Shown: piece by piece, positions 23,076 to 33,615 of the stretch
How positions within the stretch are numbered: the stretch's first letter is position 1
How the letters are laid out: every line of letters begins with the position of its first letter
NCBI GenBank assembly: GCA_018136815.1
Contig: CM030940.1
Location: 1,128,113-1,192,112 of the forward strand
DNA length: 64,000 nt
Reading direction: 5' to 3'
DNA from: Isochrysis galbana
Lineage: Eukaryota; Haptophyta; Isochrysidales; Isochrysidaceae
Position numbers and translations under genes: made by a program
Notes under the pieces: model-generated
Seen by the model: the letters and a program-made list of their open reading frames with translations, nothing else
The model's database searches: none
Told to the model about the DNA's origin: nothing

Positions 23076-23960
23076 CGGCGGGCCGCGCCCCTTATAGCCC
23101 GGTCACCGGTCACTCACTATGGGGGTGCGGAGGGCACCAGCTGCAATGGGTGAATGACGGGCTAAATAAGCTCCGAATCACGCCTGAATGCCCAACATTC
23201 GAACACAATACGGCGCGCTGCCGGCACTTTCACGTTCATCCACTTGCACTGGATGGCCCACTATGCCCAATTTCAAAAGGTGCCGCCCCAGAAGCCCAAT
23301 TTGTCGGCCCTGCGGCTTTGGCGCACGCCTTCGCGGTGAAGGCGGAGGTGAGAGGTGAACACGCCACATACCAGCACTCCAGATTTCGGATCAACAGTTG
23401 GCGCGAGCGTGTGGGGCCGGGCCAGGAGGCTTTGGGGGGCTCAAGGCAGGTCCTGAATGGCCCGGTTGCGACCGGCCCGCCGCGCCGCACGGGCACTTGA
23501 GGAGTTGTACCTTCAGGCGTCCGAGCGAGCGCTTGTCGACGTCAATGGGGCCGTGGCCCTGGGCGTCGGGCCGGATCGAATCGAGGCATTCCTGCGGTGC
23601 GAGGGGCCAGGATGGGTCAATACGAGTGTGTGCGACCCTTGAGCACCAGCGTGCGACCTACCCTTGACCCCCCACCCTGCTCGCGAGAGCTCTAGGCTCT
23701 GCATGGCCACCACCTCCAGGCCATTCTTCGGCCGATCGCGCGCGATCGGACGTCGCGGAAGCTCCGCGTTTCTAATAGTGATGCGCCCCACATTCACCAT
23801 TCCGATTCCCTCCCGTGAGCTCCCGCCTCAATCTCCCAAAAGAGCCCGCCACGCGCGGGGGAAGGGAGGGGGGTCCCTCACCGACGCCATTGCCCTTCGT
23901 GGGGCGGGAGGGGGTCGTTCGGAGGGGGGAGGGAGTTGGCGGGGCAGGTAGGGGGGGACC
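23076..23960. other. Intergenic region, no gene recognised
   Basis: Overlapping GC-rich frames on both strands (22886-23667) share no recognisable domain. Nothing else was identified except the approach to the dispersed repeat at 23870. Confidence 0.35.
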
Positions 23961-24026
23961 CTAAGGAATCCTTGGACACCCAGGGGAGGTGGGAAATAGT
24001 GGTTAAAATGAGTGAGTGACCGGGCT
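23872..24026 (+). repeat. Dispersed repeat, TTGGACACCCGGGG family, copy 3
   Basis: CTCACCGACGCCATTG..., a G-rich middle, then AATCCTTGGACACCCAGGGG and AAAATGAGTGAGTGACCGGGCTA. This matches 21370-21548 over most of its length, with substitutions and indels. Confidence 0.65.
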
Positions 24027-24336
24027 ACCCCTTAACTCGCGTTCCGTCAAAAGAGGGCCAGGTGATAGTTTATAGTTTTGTTTTCGCTTAAAAATGTTAT
24101 GTGTTATGTTAGCATTGAGTTGGAAGGCGCGTGCGCATAGCAACTTTTCCCCCACGGTACCCCACCCCACTTTTCGGAACACGCCTAACACCTGCAGCTA
24201 AATAAATCTTCATCTTCTTCGTCTTTTTCTCTCATTGTCCTCGTCCTCGATCCTGTTGTCAATGTCGTTCTCCTGGCAGGCAACCAACCAGGTCGCTTGG
24301 CTGATCCTGGGTGACGAGGTTCGTGATGCGTGAGAG

Positions 24337-25660
24337 GGAAAAAAAACATCTGAAGAATCTGGGCTACACACCTACTTTTTACGGGATCTCCCTTCACTAT
24401 CACCACCGCCCTTAACTTCCCTCCCCCCACCTCTTTCCCTTCCCCCCTTCATTCCTTTTTCTTCGGTTTCCGGGGTCCGGCCCTGGTACACTACCTAGGG
24501 CGTGGTTCGGAGTGTGGGGGCCGGGCAGGCCTTTTGAAATGTCTCTCTTGGAACTCGTGCCTGCTTGGGCTCGCGGTGGTCGCGTGGGTTTCCTAGGTCT
24601 TGCGTCGTCCTTAGGTGTTCCCTTTCTTTGGTCGTTGTTTTCCGGGTTTGTTCGCCCTAGCTTCGCTGCTCCCTGTTTTCCTCGACAGCGTGTGCTATCC
24701 TCAGCTTGGTCGCTAGCTCCACTAGCTCCTCGCTTGGTTTAAGCCCACCCTCGTCGTTCATGTTATAAACGGGTCTCAGAAGGTCATTTATGTCTATCCT
24801 CTTCTTGGGTTGTCTTCCCATACCCGCTTGGGCAGTTCTTGCCGAGTCGGTTTCGTGTGGCCAAAGAGTAGTGAGTAGTGCTTTACTTAATGTGGTGTAT
24901 CTTTCTATTACTATTATTCGTATCAGTATTGATTCTTCCGAGAAGTCTACACCGTCATTATGAATTCTATAAAAGTCTGTGATGATATATCTCCATGCTA
25001 GTAGATATAATGCGTAGATCGCCTTCGGGGCGTCTCCTCTTGGTGGGAAGATGAAAAGGTTATCTATTATTTTTATTTTGTCCTCCCTGCTTCTTTCCTT
25101 TTTAGGTGTAAAGCGCGCAACTTTATTTAGCTCGTCTAGAATCTTGGTTATCCCAGGGCATTCTCGCCTAAGTGAGTCGAGGATTCATCCGCCTCCCCAC
25201 ATATGCGACACGTAGACACGTATGGATTCTGTCCGGGAAGCGATTGTATTTGTATGTGCCCACCCGCCTATGCGTTATGTGTTTGAAGTGCAGGTGCATG
25301 TCGCGAGCCGTCACCATCGGGGAGGTGTATAGCTTCGCTAGGTGCGCCCACGTGTCCTCGGGTATCTGGAGTTTCTCTTCCCATTTGGTTGGCCCTGTGA
25401 GGCGTTTACGTTTTTGCTTTCGTTCGTTCGTTGGAGGGCCTCGGTGAGGTGTTCCACCCCGGTGCCGTCTAGCGGCGTCTTCCCGTCTAGCGTGTATTCG
25501 TCCGCTAGTCCGCTAGCGGGTATTCGAGTCTCTTGTTTGATTTGTATCCTTCTCCCCATTGTGCCGGCGGGGAGGCGTCTAGGTTCGAGGGGGCATCGGG
25601 TAATCTTTTTCCAACTACAGACAGGCGTGACAGGTGTACCTAAGTATGAAAGTTCCGCCT
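24337..25660 (-). mobile_element. 5'-truncated LINE: ORF2 C-terminus and conserved 3' end
   Basis: Minus-strand remnant of a reverse-transcriptase ORF2 tail. Frames interrupted by several frameshifts encode TSPMVTARDMHLHFKHI, then a CRICGEADESSTH cluster. That cluster is the CCHC-type zinc knuckle commonly found after the RT of non-LTR elements. About 180 further codons follow, containing AIYALYLLAWRYIITDFYR, to a stop near 24660. The 3' untranslated part ends GTGTGTAGCCCAGATTCTTCAGATG plus T8 at 24337. This is the same terminus as the copy ending at 42153, which ties the ORF2 tail to the hairpin family. The AWRYII segment is shared with the element at 3985-5587. Confidence 0.8.
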
Positions 25661-25900
25661 CGTACCATACGCCCTTGATTTTCGCCCCCTTGGAGAGGAT
25701 CTGAGCAAATACCTTCATGAAGTCTTTGCCGATTTCGTTCCACCCAAGCCCAAGCCTTTTGAGACTGTGCCCCTGGGGTATGGCCTCAGCAAATGCCTTC
25801 ATGCGCCCTCAGGGCCAATTTCGTTGTACGCAAGATCGAGATGAAGGAGATTGTAGATTGTTGAGTACCCCCTTGGATATGGCCTCTGCCACCCGGATGG
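25660..25900 (-). pseudogene. Leucine-rich-repeat (RNase-inhibitor type) remnant
   Basis: The minus strand shows LRR units LHLDLAYNEIGPEGA and SLKRLGLGWNEIG with AFAEAIPQG and VAEAISKGVLNN between them, typical of RI-like repeats. A stop (TGA at 25799) and a frameshift separate the units. At about 25660 the sequence runs into the LINE copy. It is a fragment of a former LRR gene or repeat-rich protein. Confidence 0.65.
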
Positions 25901-26075
25901 GCCGTCAGTGCGTAAGCTTACAGTCCGTGTGGAGCTTTTACTAATATCAGTACTTACATCAGTACTAACATCAGCTTACGCTCTAAAAACAAAACCCATT
26001 ATAACTTATAACTTCTAACTTCTAGTCTTCTAGCTTCTAGTAACTAATAACACATATCACGTATCGCTACGACTA

Positions 26076-26340
26076 CTAGTCCTCCGGCTCGTCGTCGATG
26101 ATCATCTCCAACTCCCACGGCAGCACCGCACTCTCCCAATCTTGAAGCACATCCTCCAACAACAAATTAGTGCGTGAGCACGTACGAGTCTCTCAACGGT
26201 GAGCTGCCCCAAACGGGCTTGCGCTTCTTTGAGTGAATCCAAGCTTCTACAGACCAAGAGCTTTCACAGCCAGAGGCGGAACAATTCATGGCGACGAGGC
26301 GCATCGCTGCCCAACACAAGTCAGGCCGGGTGGTTCCTCC
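26076..26340 (-). pseudogene. hAT transposase dimerisation-domain remnant
   Basis: The minus strand encodes AAMRLVAMNCSASGCESSWS, then WIHSKKRK, then (after a frameshift) GQLTVERLVRAH and NLLLEDVLQDWESAVLPWEL, ending at a TAG (26076-26078). This order (ASxxxxERxxS-like motif, IHxKxRNRL, LVxxHxNL) is the C-terminal hAT dimerisation domain. In place of the usual serine-rich SERxFS core it has CESSWS. The upstream catalytic part is replaced by a LINE 5' fragment, so it is inactive. Confidence 0.75.
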
Positions 26341-26431
26341 CCCATGGCCCATTGCGAGGGGGAGGAGTGGAGAGAGGGGGGGGCTCGTGCCTCCCCCATG
26401 GGTCAACCAAGTACCAAGTATAAACTTAGTT
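26330..26431 (-). mobile_element. LINE 5'-end fragment abutting the hAT remnant
   Basis: The hairpin ACCAAGTATAAACTTAGTT (26413-26431) reads outward on the minus strand. It is followed by CCATGGGGGAGGCACGAGCC and CCATGGGGGAGGAACCACCC, as in the 45865 and 6780 copies. It then stops abruptly at hAT sequence near 26330. Confidence 0.6.
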
Positions 26432-26435
26432 GACT

Positions 26436-26998
26436 GATAGTTGGGAAAATCTGATGCTTTAAAAATTCTCATCATTGGTCACACCGCCACAGCCACAGTC
26501 TCCCGCCCAACCACACCCCGCCTCGCTGTAATGCGTCGGCGAATGCGTGGGAGCGCCGCGCAATTGAATATCCAACACACAACATCAATGTCATGTGTTT
26601 CGATTCATTGAATGTAACTATCATGCACTAACCCATTTCAAAGAGCCGGACAGCAGCGTGGTCGATGGGAATGCCAAAGGTGAGGGTGATAACATCGTGA
26701 TGCGCTTCCTTTCAAGGTCCACCCGAGACACAAGGACAAATCCGGCCACAGGTGCAGCAAGGAGATCGTCGCATCTGAGAAGCAGCGGGACGGTGGCCCG
26801 GGCATCACGGCGATATGCTCAGCGGTGCCGAGGGTGAGAGAAGTGACACTGCAAACGCTTTCTACACGACAGCCAACCGGTGTGCTGCCACGATAAAACA
26901 CGAAGATCCACGACTGTCTGACAAAAATGCACCCACCGTTCCCAAAGTGATGCACACCCCTCCCCCGTCTGCTTTTGTCTCCGTCATAGTGAGACGTT
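26436..26998. other. Spacer downstream of CLP1, nothing recognised
   Basis: There is no supported gene. Frames on the plus strand (26595-27045) run antisense to CLP1 exons or into AT-poor spacer without domain similarity. Confidence 0.35.
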
Positions 26999-28443
26999 TC
27001 AGGCCCCACACCTGCCTGTCGCGCTGCGCACTACCGCAAGGATAGAGTGCACTAGAGATGCCAATTGCGTAGAGGGGATGCGCGTCGCCACAAGTTGATC
27101 GCGCTGTGGAGCCATGCCGATGGGCAAGGCGGAGGCCGGCGCCGGTGGAGCTTCTGTGATCCGGTAGACCTATGATGAGGGAGCGGCCACCATTGAGAAG
27201 AGAGAGGCCAAGGCAGGCCCATGTGCGGGGAATGCGAAGGGAGAAGGAAGGGGGGGTTGAGCCAATTGAAAAGCCACGAAGACGAGAGCACCGACCTACC
27301 TGGATCGCGTCGACTTCCATTTCAGTGGCGTGCGGGCTGAGCGCACGGTGCAAACCATAGAAATACACATGCCATCTATGTGCGCGGGCATTGCTCTCTT
27401 CAACCATGTTCATCGAGATAGCACCACCACTTTTCGGCAGCTTCAGCACCTGTGGAAGGGTGCTTCGAGCGATCTTATGAGTGATTGTGCAAGATCATGG
27501 CATCGACCAAATGCCCCGCGCATGAGGGCTTTCTCACAGGTGCTTGCATGACCGCGTCCAGCATAGTGAAGATGTAGCAAGGCGCCAGAATCGGTTCGGC
27601 ATGGCTGGCTGAAATGGAGGGACTCACCGCAGGAGGCGGATTGAGCTGTGCAGCGTGAGACATGAGCTGCGAGTGCAGTCGATCATCGGCAATGACCACC
27701 AGCACATCGGCTTGAAAACTGGCAATCTGGTGTAGTAGCACATCAACCCCAGCGCCATCAATCCACCCGCATCCACTTATGAGAATACCGGAGTGACGCT
27801 CTGTGGGATGCGCCTCAAGGCGCTTCTCCACACCCTCGGCAAGCTTGGCGACGCGCTGCTTATACAAGGCAACGTCATCTTGTGCTGATGCATGCCCATG
27901 CCAGAAGGCAAGGGGTGCTGCGTCGTCTGTGCCACGCTCAATGTCAAGCGGCCAGCTCAAGCTCATCGCCGCCACCGCCCCGGGGAAGCCAATCGCGCCG
28001 CGGGAGACGCCGAGCTCGACGAGAACGGGCGCATCGCCTATCCTTGCTGCATAATTGGCCAGTATTCTGCATAGAGACGCCTTACCCGCGCCGTGCCCCC
28101 CGGCTATCAGCACGCGGGGGCCACTGGTGTTGTGTTGACGTGCTGCTACTCGCCGCTGCTCGAGGTCAGCATGGAGGTGCATGTAGCTATGCATCGGCGT
28201 CTCGGTCGCAACATAAGAATGCTGACACGTACCTTCGACGAGCAGGTTGCACCCGTGCCACGTGAAGATGGCCTCGTGCGTGGGCCCGGTGAAGACATAT
28301 GGCTTCTGCAATGCCATTTCGGCGCCAAACAACTCGGCCATCCCGTTCATGAGCTGGACAGAGACCGAGTCACCGCTCGCGACCTCGAAGCGGAACTCCT
28401 GGCCCTGGCTCAGAGGTTGCGTGCTGCTGCTCCTCGCCTCCAT
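26999..28443 (-). CDS. CLP1: CLP1-like mRNA cleavage/tRNA-splicing factor
   Basis: Predicted 408-residue protein. Exons are 28443-27538, 27449-27300 and 27169-26999, with GT-AG introns of 88 and 130 nt that join in phase 0 as VMQAP|VLKLPKSGG and VDAIQ|VYRIT. The N-terminal domain has FRFEVASGDSVSVQLMNG and FTWHGC. The central P-loop region is GGHGAGKASLCRILANYA (Lys121), and the C-terminal domain has YFYGLHRALSPH and SALPIGM. The family acts in pre-mRNA 3'-end cleavage factor II and, in animals, as an RNA 5'-OH kinase. Here the Walker A Ser/Thr after Lys is Ala (GKAS), and the Asp of VELDxGQ is Gly (VELGVSRG). This suggests a non-catalytic form like yeast Clp1. It is divergent from PP4R3. Confidence 0.93.
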
Positions 28444-29176
28444 CTCGAAGCGGTAGGCGAGGGGTGTGGGGAAGCCAGAGAGGAGAGCGGACGCGGGCGG
28501 CGGCGGCGCTGGCCTCGCCCCCGGGGCGGGGGATGCAGCTCTAACTTGTACACGGAGGGCCAGTCGCGCGGGAACTGTGGGTCACACAATACCGTGGGGG
28601 GAAAGGGTGAGGCGAGAGTGGCGGGAGAGGGGAGAGCACGACGCGGGCGGCGGGGCAGTGGGCGCGCGCGGCTGGGGGGAGAGAAGGGGAGAGGGGGGGG
28701 GGGCACGCAGCTCGCGGCGCCGTCTCAGCATGGCGTGTGCGAGAAGAAAGAAGAAAGCCGAGGAGAGAAGAGAGGGAGAGGTGCAAGATGCGCGGGATGG
28801 CCCCGCCCGAAGAAGAAGCCCTCTGTGTGAGTGGGTATCTATGTGTGTATGAGAGAAGTCGAGGGGGAAGGAGGGGAAGGAGGGGTGTGGGTCGTTTCTC
28901 GGGGAAGAAGAGAGAGGGAGAGAGAGAGGGAGAGGGAAAAGGGGGGAGGGGGGGGCACACGCGCGCGCGAGTGGGAGGGGCGGGGCGGGGGAGAGAGAGA
29001 GGGGGAGAGGGGGGAGAGGGGGGGGGGAAACAGAGAGAGAGGGGGGAGAGCGGGGAGGGGGGGGGGGGGGGAGCGGAGAAGGGGCCCGCGCGAGGGAGAG
29101 AATGCTGTCCCTCTGCTGCTGAGCCTGCGCGCACCCTCCCCCCACACTGGCGGCCGCACAGCAGCGCGAGGTGGCA
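28444..29176. promoter_or_regulatory. Bidirectional CLP1/PP4R3 intergenic region with polypurine tract
   Basis: A 733-bp spacer lies between the divergent start codons of CLP1 (28443) and PP4R3 (29177). From about 28600 to 29095 the plus strand is almost wholly purine, with G-runs of 6-13 and GA repeats. No TATA box is evident. A shared promoter is inferred from orientation and spacing. Protein-like frames across it (Arg/Glu/Gly or Pro/Ser/Leu runs) are low complexity. Confidence 0.6.
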
Positions 29177-32100
29177 ATGGAGGCGGCCGACTCGGCGCGC
29201 CATCGCGCCAAGGTCTACTGCCTCAACGCCAATGGCAATTGGGACGATCGAGGCACTGGCCACGCCGCTGTCCAGTATTCACCAGTGTGTGACGTTTGCC
29301 CTCCACAGCCCCCCGCGCCGTACGACGACTGCTCTGCTACAGCGTCTGCTGCGGGCCTGCCTCCCACCCGCGGCACAAGGCTGATGTGGGCTGCCGCTCT
29401 TGACTCACAGGCCGAGCAGGCAGCTTTCGTCGTTGTCATCAGTGAGGATGAGGGACACCAGACGCTGCTGCAGGCGCGCGTGCACATGGAAGACATCTAC
29501 CAGCGACAGCAAGGTGTGCGCCCTCTCGCCCAGTCAGGCAGTCCAGCAGAGCTCGGCGAGCACACAAGCCTAGCTGAGATGCGCATGCGGCGTCTCGGGC
29601 CTTCATCGGAGGAGGCCCCCGGCTCCGTGCGACGCTGTGTCTGCATCAGCTGGAAATCCGCCTCACTAATTTGTCCCATCTACTCCTAACCCTTTCTGAC
29701 ACACTGCACTGGCCTCACAACCCGCAGAGACGATAGTCTCGTGGAACGAACCGGTCACAGGGGTGGACTACGCACTGAGTTTTCAGGACGCTGAGGGTTG
29801 CACGGACTTGTGGGAGCAGATTTGCTCCCTCCAGGGCAGGTCTCCTGATGACCGGGGCGCATCGGACATTGAGGCATCAGGGGCTTCATCCGGGTACGGG
29901 ATGACAGATACGGTGGTGGAGCTGCCGGCCGCGGAGCTGCGCAATGTCGCTGCAATTGCCGAATTGATCAACGACATGCCAATGTTTAAGCGCCAACGGC
30001 TGGTGGAGCTAATCCTATCTTCGGATTACATCCCTCAGCTAGTGAAGCTCTTCGGTGTTGCGGAGGACCTGGAGCAAATGGACGATCTTCACCACATCTA
30101 TAGCATCTTCAAAGGGCTTGTGCTCCTGAACGATGGGAGCATCTACGAGCTGCTGCTCCGAGATGATTTGGTGATGCCAGTGTTCGGTGCACTCGAGTAT
30201 GACCCCGAGATGGCGGCTGGACAGCGAGCCGGGCATCGAGCATTCTTCGAGGGGGGAAAACGCTTCAAGCTGGTTATTCCCATCACAGATGAGACAGTGC
30301 TGAAGAAGATCCACCAGAACTATCACCTCAGCTTCCTGAAAGACGTTGTGCTGCCACGCGCGCTCGATGACAACGCGTTTGCGGCGTTGAACCAGATTGC
30401 CTTCTGCAACAACGTACACATTGTCTCGTCTCTGTCGAACGATTCCACGTTCTTCCAGTCTCTCCGCGACAAGATCGCAGATGCTTCTCAGGAACCTCCC
30501 GCGCTTCTCGACGCACTGCGGCTATTGCAGGAGCTCTGCACGATCGCAAAGCAGCTGCAGCTTTACAACCGTTCCAATTTTTATCGCAAGTTTTGCGAGC
30601 ACGCGTGCTTTGCCCCGCTCGCCGGTGCCCTGCGGCGGCCGCAGCCGGAGATCCGACTCGCTGCACTGGAGATCCTCTTGGCGTCGATCCAGCACGAGCC
30701 CTCGCTGCTCCGCCAAGCGATCGTGACGCAACGACCAGAGTATGAGCTCTGCCATGCTTTGATTTCGGTGCTCACCGGACCCGGGGGATCGGGCGAGAAG
30801 CCGCAGGTGGCTGAAGTGCTCAGAGCGCTTCTGGATCCCGAAAGCATGGCCGGGCGCGAGCGGGATGAATTCCTCAACCTCTTCTACGAGGAATTCGTCG
30901 ATAAGGTAGCGGAGCCTGTGACGGGCAAGGTCTTGGCGGGGACAGGACCACCTGTCAATGGGGAGACGCCTTCAACCAACGGGCCATCGGCCGCGGGCAG
31001 TGGTGATAACGCTGGCATCCAGGACGACATTCTCGACGATGTCTTGTCGGCAAGGCAGCATGTGTGCGAACTGCTCAGCTTCTTCGTAATGAAGCACACG
31101 CACCGGATTAAATACTTCATCTTGCGCAACCAGGTTCTACTCCGTGTATTGAAGCTGGTGCGATCTAGGGACAAGGGGCTAGTGCTCGGTGCGCGCCTGC
31201 CCCAGGCACAATGCCCGAGCTCATGTCGCCCTTGCATCAGAATAGTCTCAACCCCACGAGCTAACGCCATGCATGCTACCTCAAGAGGACTGTTTTTTCT
31301 CATATGACGTCACTGGTTCCTTTCTGCTCAGCTGCCATTCGGTTCTTGCGCACATGCATCGGGATCCAGGATGAGTTCTACAACCGATACTTGGTGAAGA
31401 ACCGATGCTTTGATTCGCTCATTATGCAGCTCCGGGTCAATGTGGGCCGGGACAACCTGGTTCATTCGGCAATTCTCGAGCTCCTCGAGTTCATCAGGAA
31501 AGAGAATGTACACTCCCTTGTAAGTCATCTCGCACACGAGTACGCGGAACCTTTCGCCGAGTTCACGCATGTGGACATCTTCAAGGGGATCATGCTTCGC
31601 GATGCTCAAAATGCGGAGTCGGGCGCGCATGAGGGCTCTGCCACGGGACCGGCGAGTGTTGCAGCGAGGCCTGTTGCTGCGGGCGACCCACCACCTGGGG
31701 GCCGGAGAGTATTTGGAGGCGACGACGATGAAGACTACTTCAATGAGTCCGACGACGACGAGCTGTCGGGGACGAACACGGTACCAGATTCGGTTGATGA
31801 ACGACAGTTCGTGCCACGGCCCATCTCAACAGTCGCTGACGACTCACCTGAGCGTGAGCTTCACCGCCTCGGGGTGGCCGCGCCACCGCGGCTTCCAGCA
31901 GTGCTTGAGATGGCTAGAAGAGGTGGCACCACCTCTCCGCCTCTCGGAACGCACTCGAGTTCACCACCACTACACTCGCCTCCTCGACTGCCTGTCAGCC
32001 CAACCCTTGCGCCTGCCCACGGCGCTGCCCCGAGCCTGGCTCTACCGCCCGCGGCAGCACCGATTGCGGACACACTTGTAGTGAATCCAATCTCTTGCAA

Positions 32101-32269
32101 AGAGGTAGGAAGCTCCAAGACATCCTCACAACCTGCGCATGGGAAGGAAGACGCTGGGCACGACGAGCGCGAACGACTCACGGGCAGCGATGTGGAGGCA
32201 TTGGGGAGGAAGCGGCAGAGAATCGAGGCCGTCGGGGGGGATACGGCAGAAGGTGAATGGTACACCTAG
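29177..32269 (+). CDS. PP4R3: Protein phosphatase 4 regulatory subunit 3 (SMEK/PP4R3)
   Basis: 869-residue prediction from exons 29177-29284, 29411-29513, 29728-31188 and 31332-32269, with GT-AG introns of 126, 214 and 143 nt. The first intron is a multiple of three without stops, so its retention cannot be excluded. Conserved parts in order: the PH-like N-terminal domain (KVYCLNANGNWDDRGTGH, then ETIVSWNEP and DYALSFQDAEGCTDLWEQI); the SMEK/DUF625 core (MFKRQRLVELILSSDYI, then KVVLPRALDD-like and ALNQIAFCNN); and ARM-like repeats with AAIRFLRTCIGIQDEFYNRY, where the third splice join lies. The acidic EDYFNESDDDEL stretch and a Ser/Pro-rich tail follow. The protein targets PP4 to substrates in DNA-damage and signalling responses. 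Confidence 0.95.
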
Positions 32270-33120
32270 CTACTGTGGCGGGCCGGCATGTGACACCCTT
32301 TTTCCTTACGCACGGGCCGGGCTGGCCTAGTGTTTCCTGTGCTCTTCTTCTTCGACGCCCTTCTCGTTGGGGCGCTCGCCGTCATGGACAACCAAAACTG
32401 ACGCTCTATGGCTACAACACGCGAGCATGTCGACTCCCGGCTCGCTTGCAACTCTGCGTTGCATGCAATACGTTCCATCTTGAACCTCCCACCCTTGGGC
32501 GGAGTGTGAGCTGTGTGGGTTGCATGTGTTGTATGTGGATCTGTCAGTAAGAAAGGGTAGCCCATATGTGTATGAGCACGCGCGTGACATCTGTGCGCGT
32601 CTGAGGGTGAGCTCGCTTGTTGTGTTGTGTATCGTCTCCTGTCTGTTGGTAGTTGGTGTGTTGGTGGTGCGAGGGGCGGGAATACCGGGTGTTGTGTGTG
32701 CACACGCCTTTCGCTTTGCACTCACTCGGCCATGGCCGTTGGGCTTTTTGAGGTAAGAGCGGTCAACACACTGCTAGCTAGATACGACGCCATCCCGGTT
32801 TGCACCGGATGCGGATGAAAGCGGTGACCGAGTAGTGTTATTGTGCAGCTGCTAAAGTAAGGTCACCTTCTGTGTTCCGTCGAAAGTGGGACCGCAACAC
32901 GATTGACAACAACAACAACCTCCTTCAGCCCCTGCCCTTTGGCACTTTGGCAGGGGCTGAGCAATCAACACTCCTGTCCAGACACTCGCTAGGCGCGCGA
33001 CGCGCGCCGCACGCATTCGCCTGCTCTGGCTCCCCATCGTACTGACCCCCCCTTCACCACAGAGCCACAGACCACCCGAGCCGCCAGGAAGGCACCTAGA
33101 CCTAGGGCCGGCGAGGCGAG
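32270..33120. other. Intergenic region, no gene recognised
   Basis: No supported gene. Several AGTTGGTGTG/TGTTGTGTG-rich stretches (32500-32720) are the only structure noted. Confidence 0.4.
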
Positions 33121-33124
33121 CGAG

Positions 33125-33450
33125 GGAGAGAGGGGAGCGACGATACGACGGGAGAGCCGAAGCGATCGACAGTTACGAAGAAGGGTTAGTAGAAGTAAGG
33201 AGGGAATCTACAACACTTCCCGCGCAATGATGAAAACAAGGGTCAAGAAGTAGGCTAACCGCTGGCCGCTGGGGGAGAACCCACGACGGCGAACGCCTGC
33301 GACGAGAACGAGGACGAGTGCGGGGGAGGACAAGGGCACGGAGGGACCCAGTCGATCGCCAAGCACAAGGACCAGGCTTGGGAATCAGGATGCACAGGCT
33401 ACAAGGAGGCGCATCCAGGCAAGGTGCGAGTAACGAGTTACGAGTGGCGA
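33125..33450 (+). repeat. Dispersed repeat of about 320 bp (copy without the TIR insertion)
   Basis: Matches 57045-57098 plus 57650-57965 almost throughout: GCGATCGACAGTTAC, AGTAGAAGTAAGGAGGGAATCTAC, ACCCACGACGGCGAAC.CCTGC, CACAAGGACCAGGC.TGGGAATC and the terminal GACGAGTTACGAG-like word. The two copies differ by the element at 57098-57650, which is absent here. Confidence 0.8.
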
Positions 33451-33615
33451 GTGGCGAGTAGAACGACTAAGGCAGGTCCTCTCATGGAGAAGGCCAACCA
33501 ACCGAGGCGAGACTGCAGCGTCATCACACCCGATACACTGTGCAATAACGTCTTCGACCAAGGCATGTGCGCCAAAAGGTGTGTCTCCATGGAAGACGAG
33601 CATACTACTCGGGTT

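Noticed and set aside
28460..29290. Frames of 100-240 codons on both strands between CLP1 and PP4R3
   Set aside because: They are low-complexity translations of a polypurine tract in several phases at once, and the region is the divergent promoter spacer.
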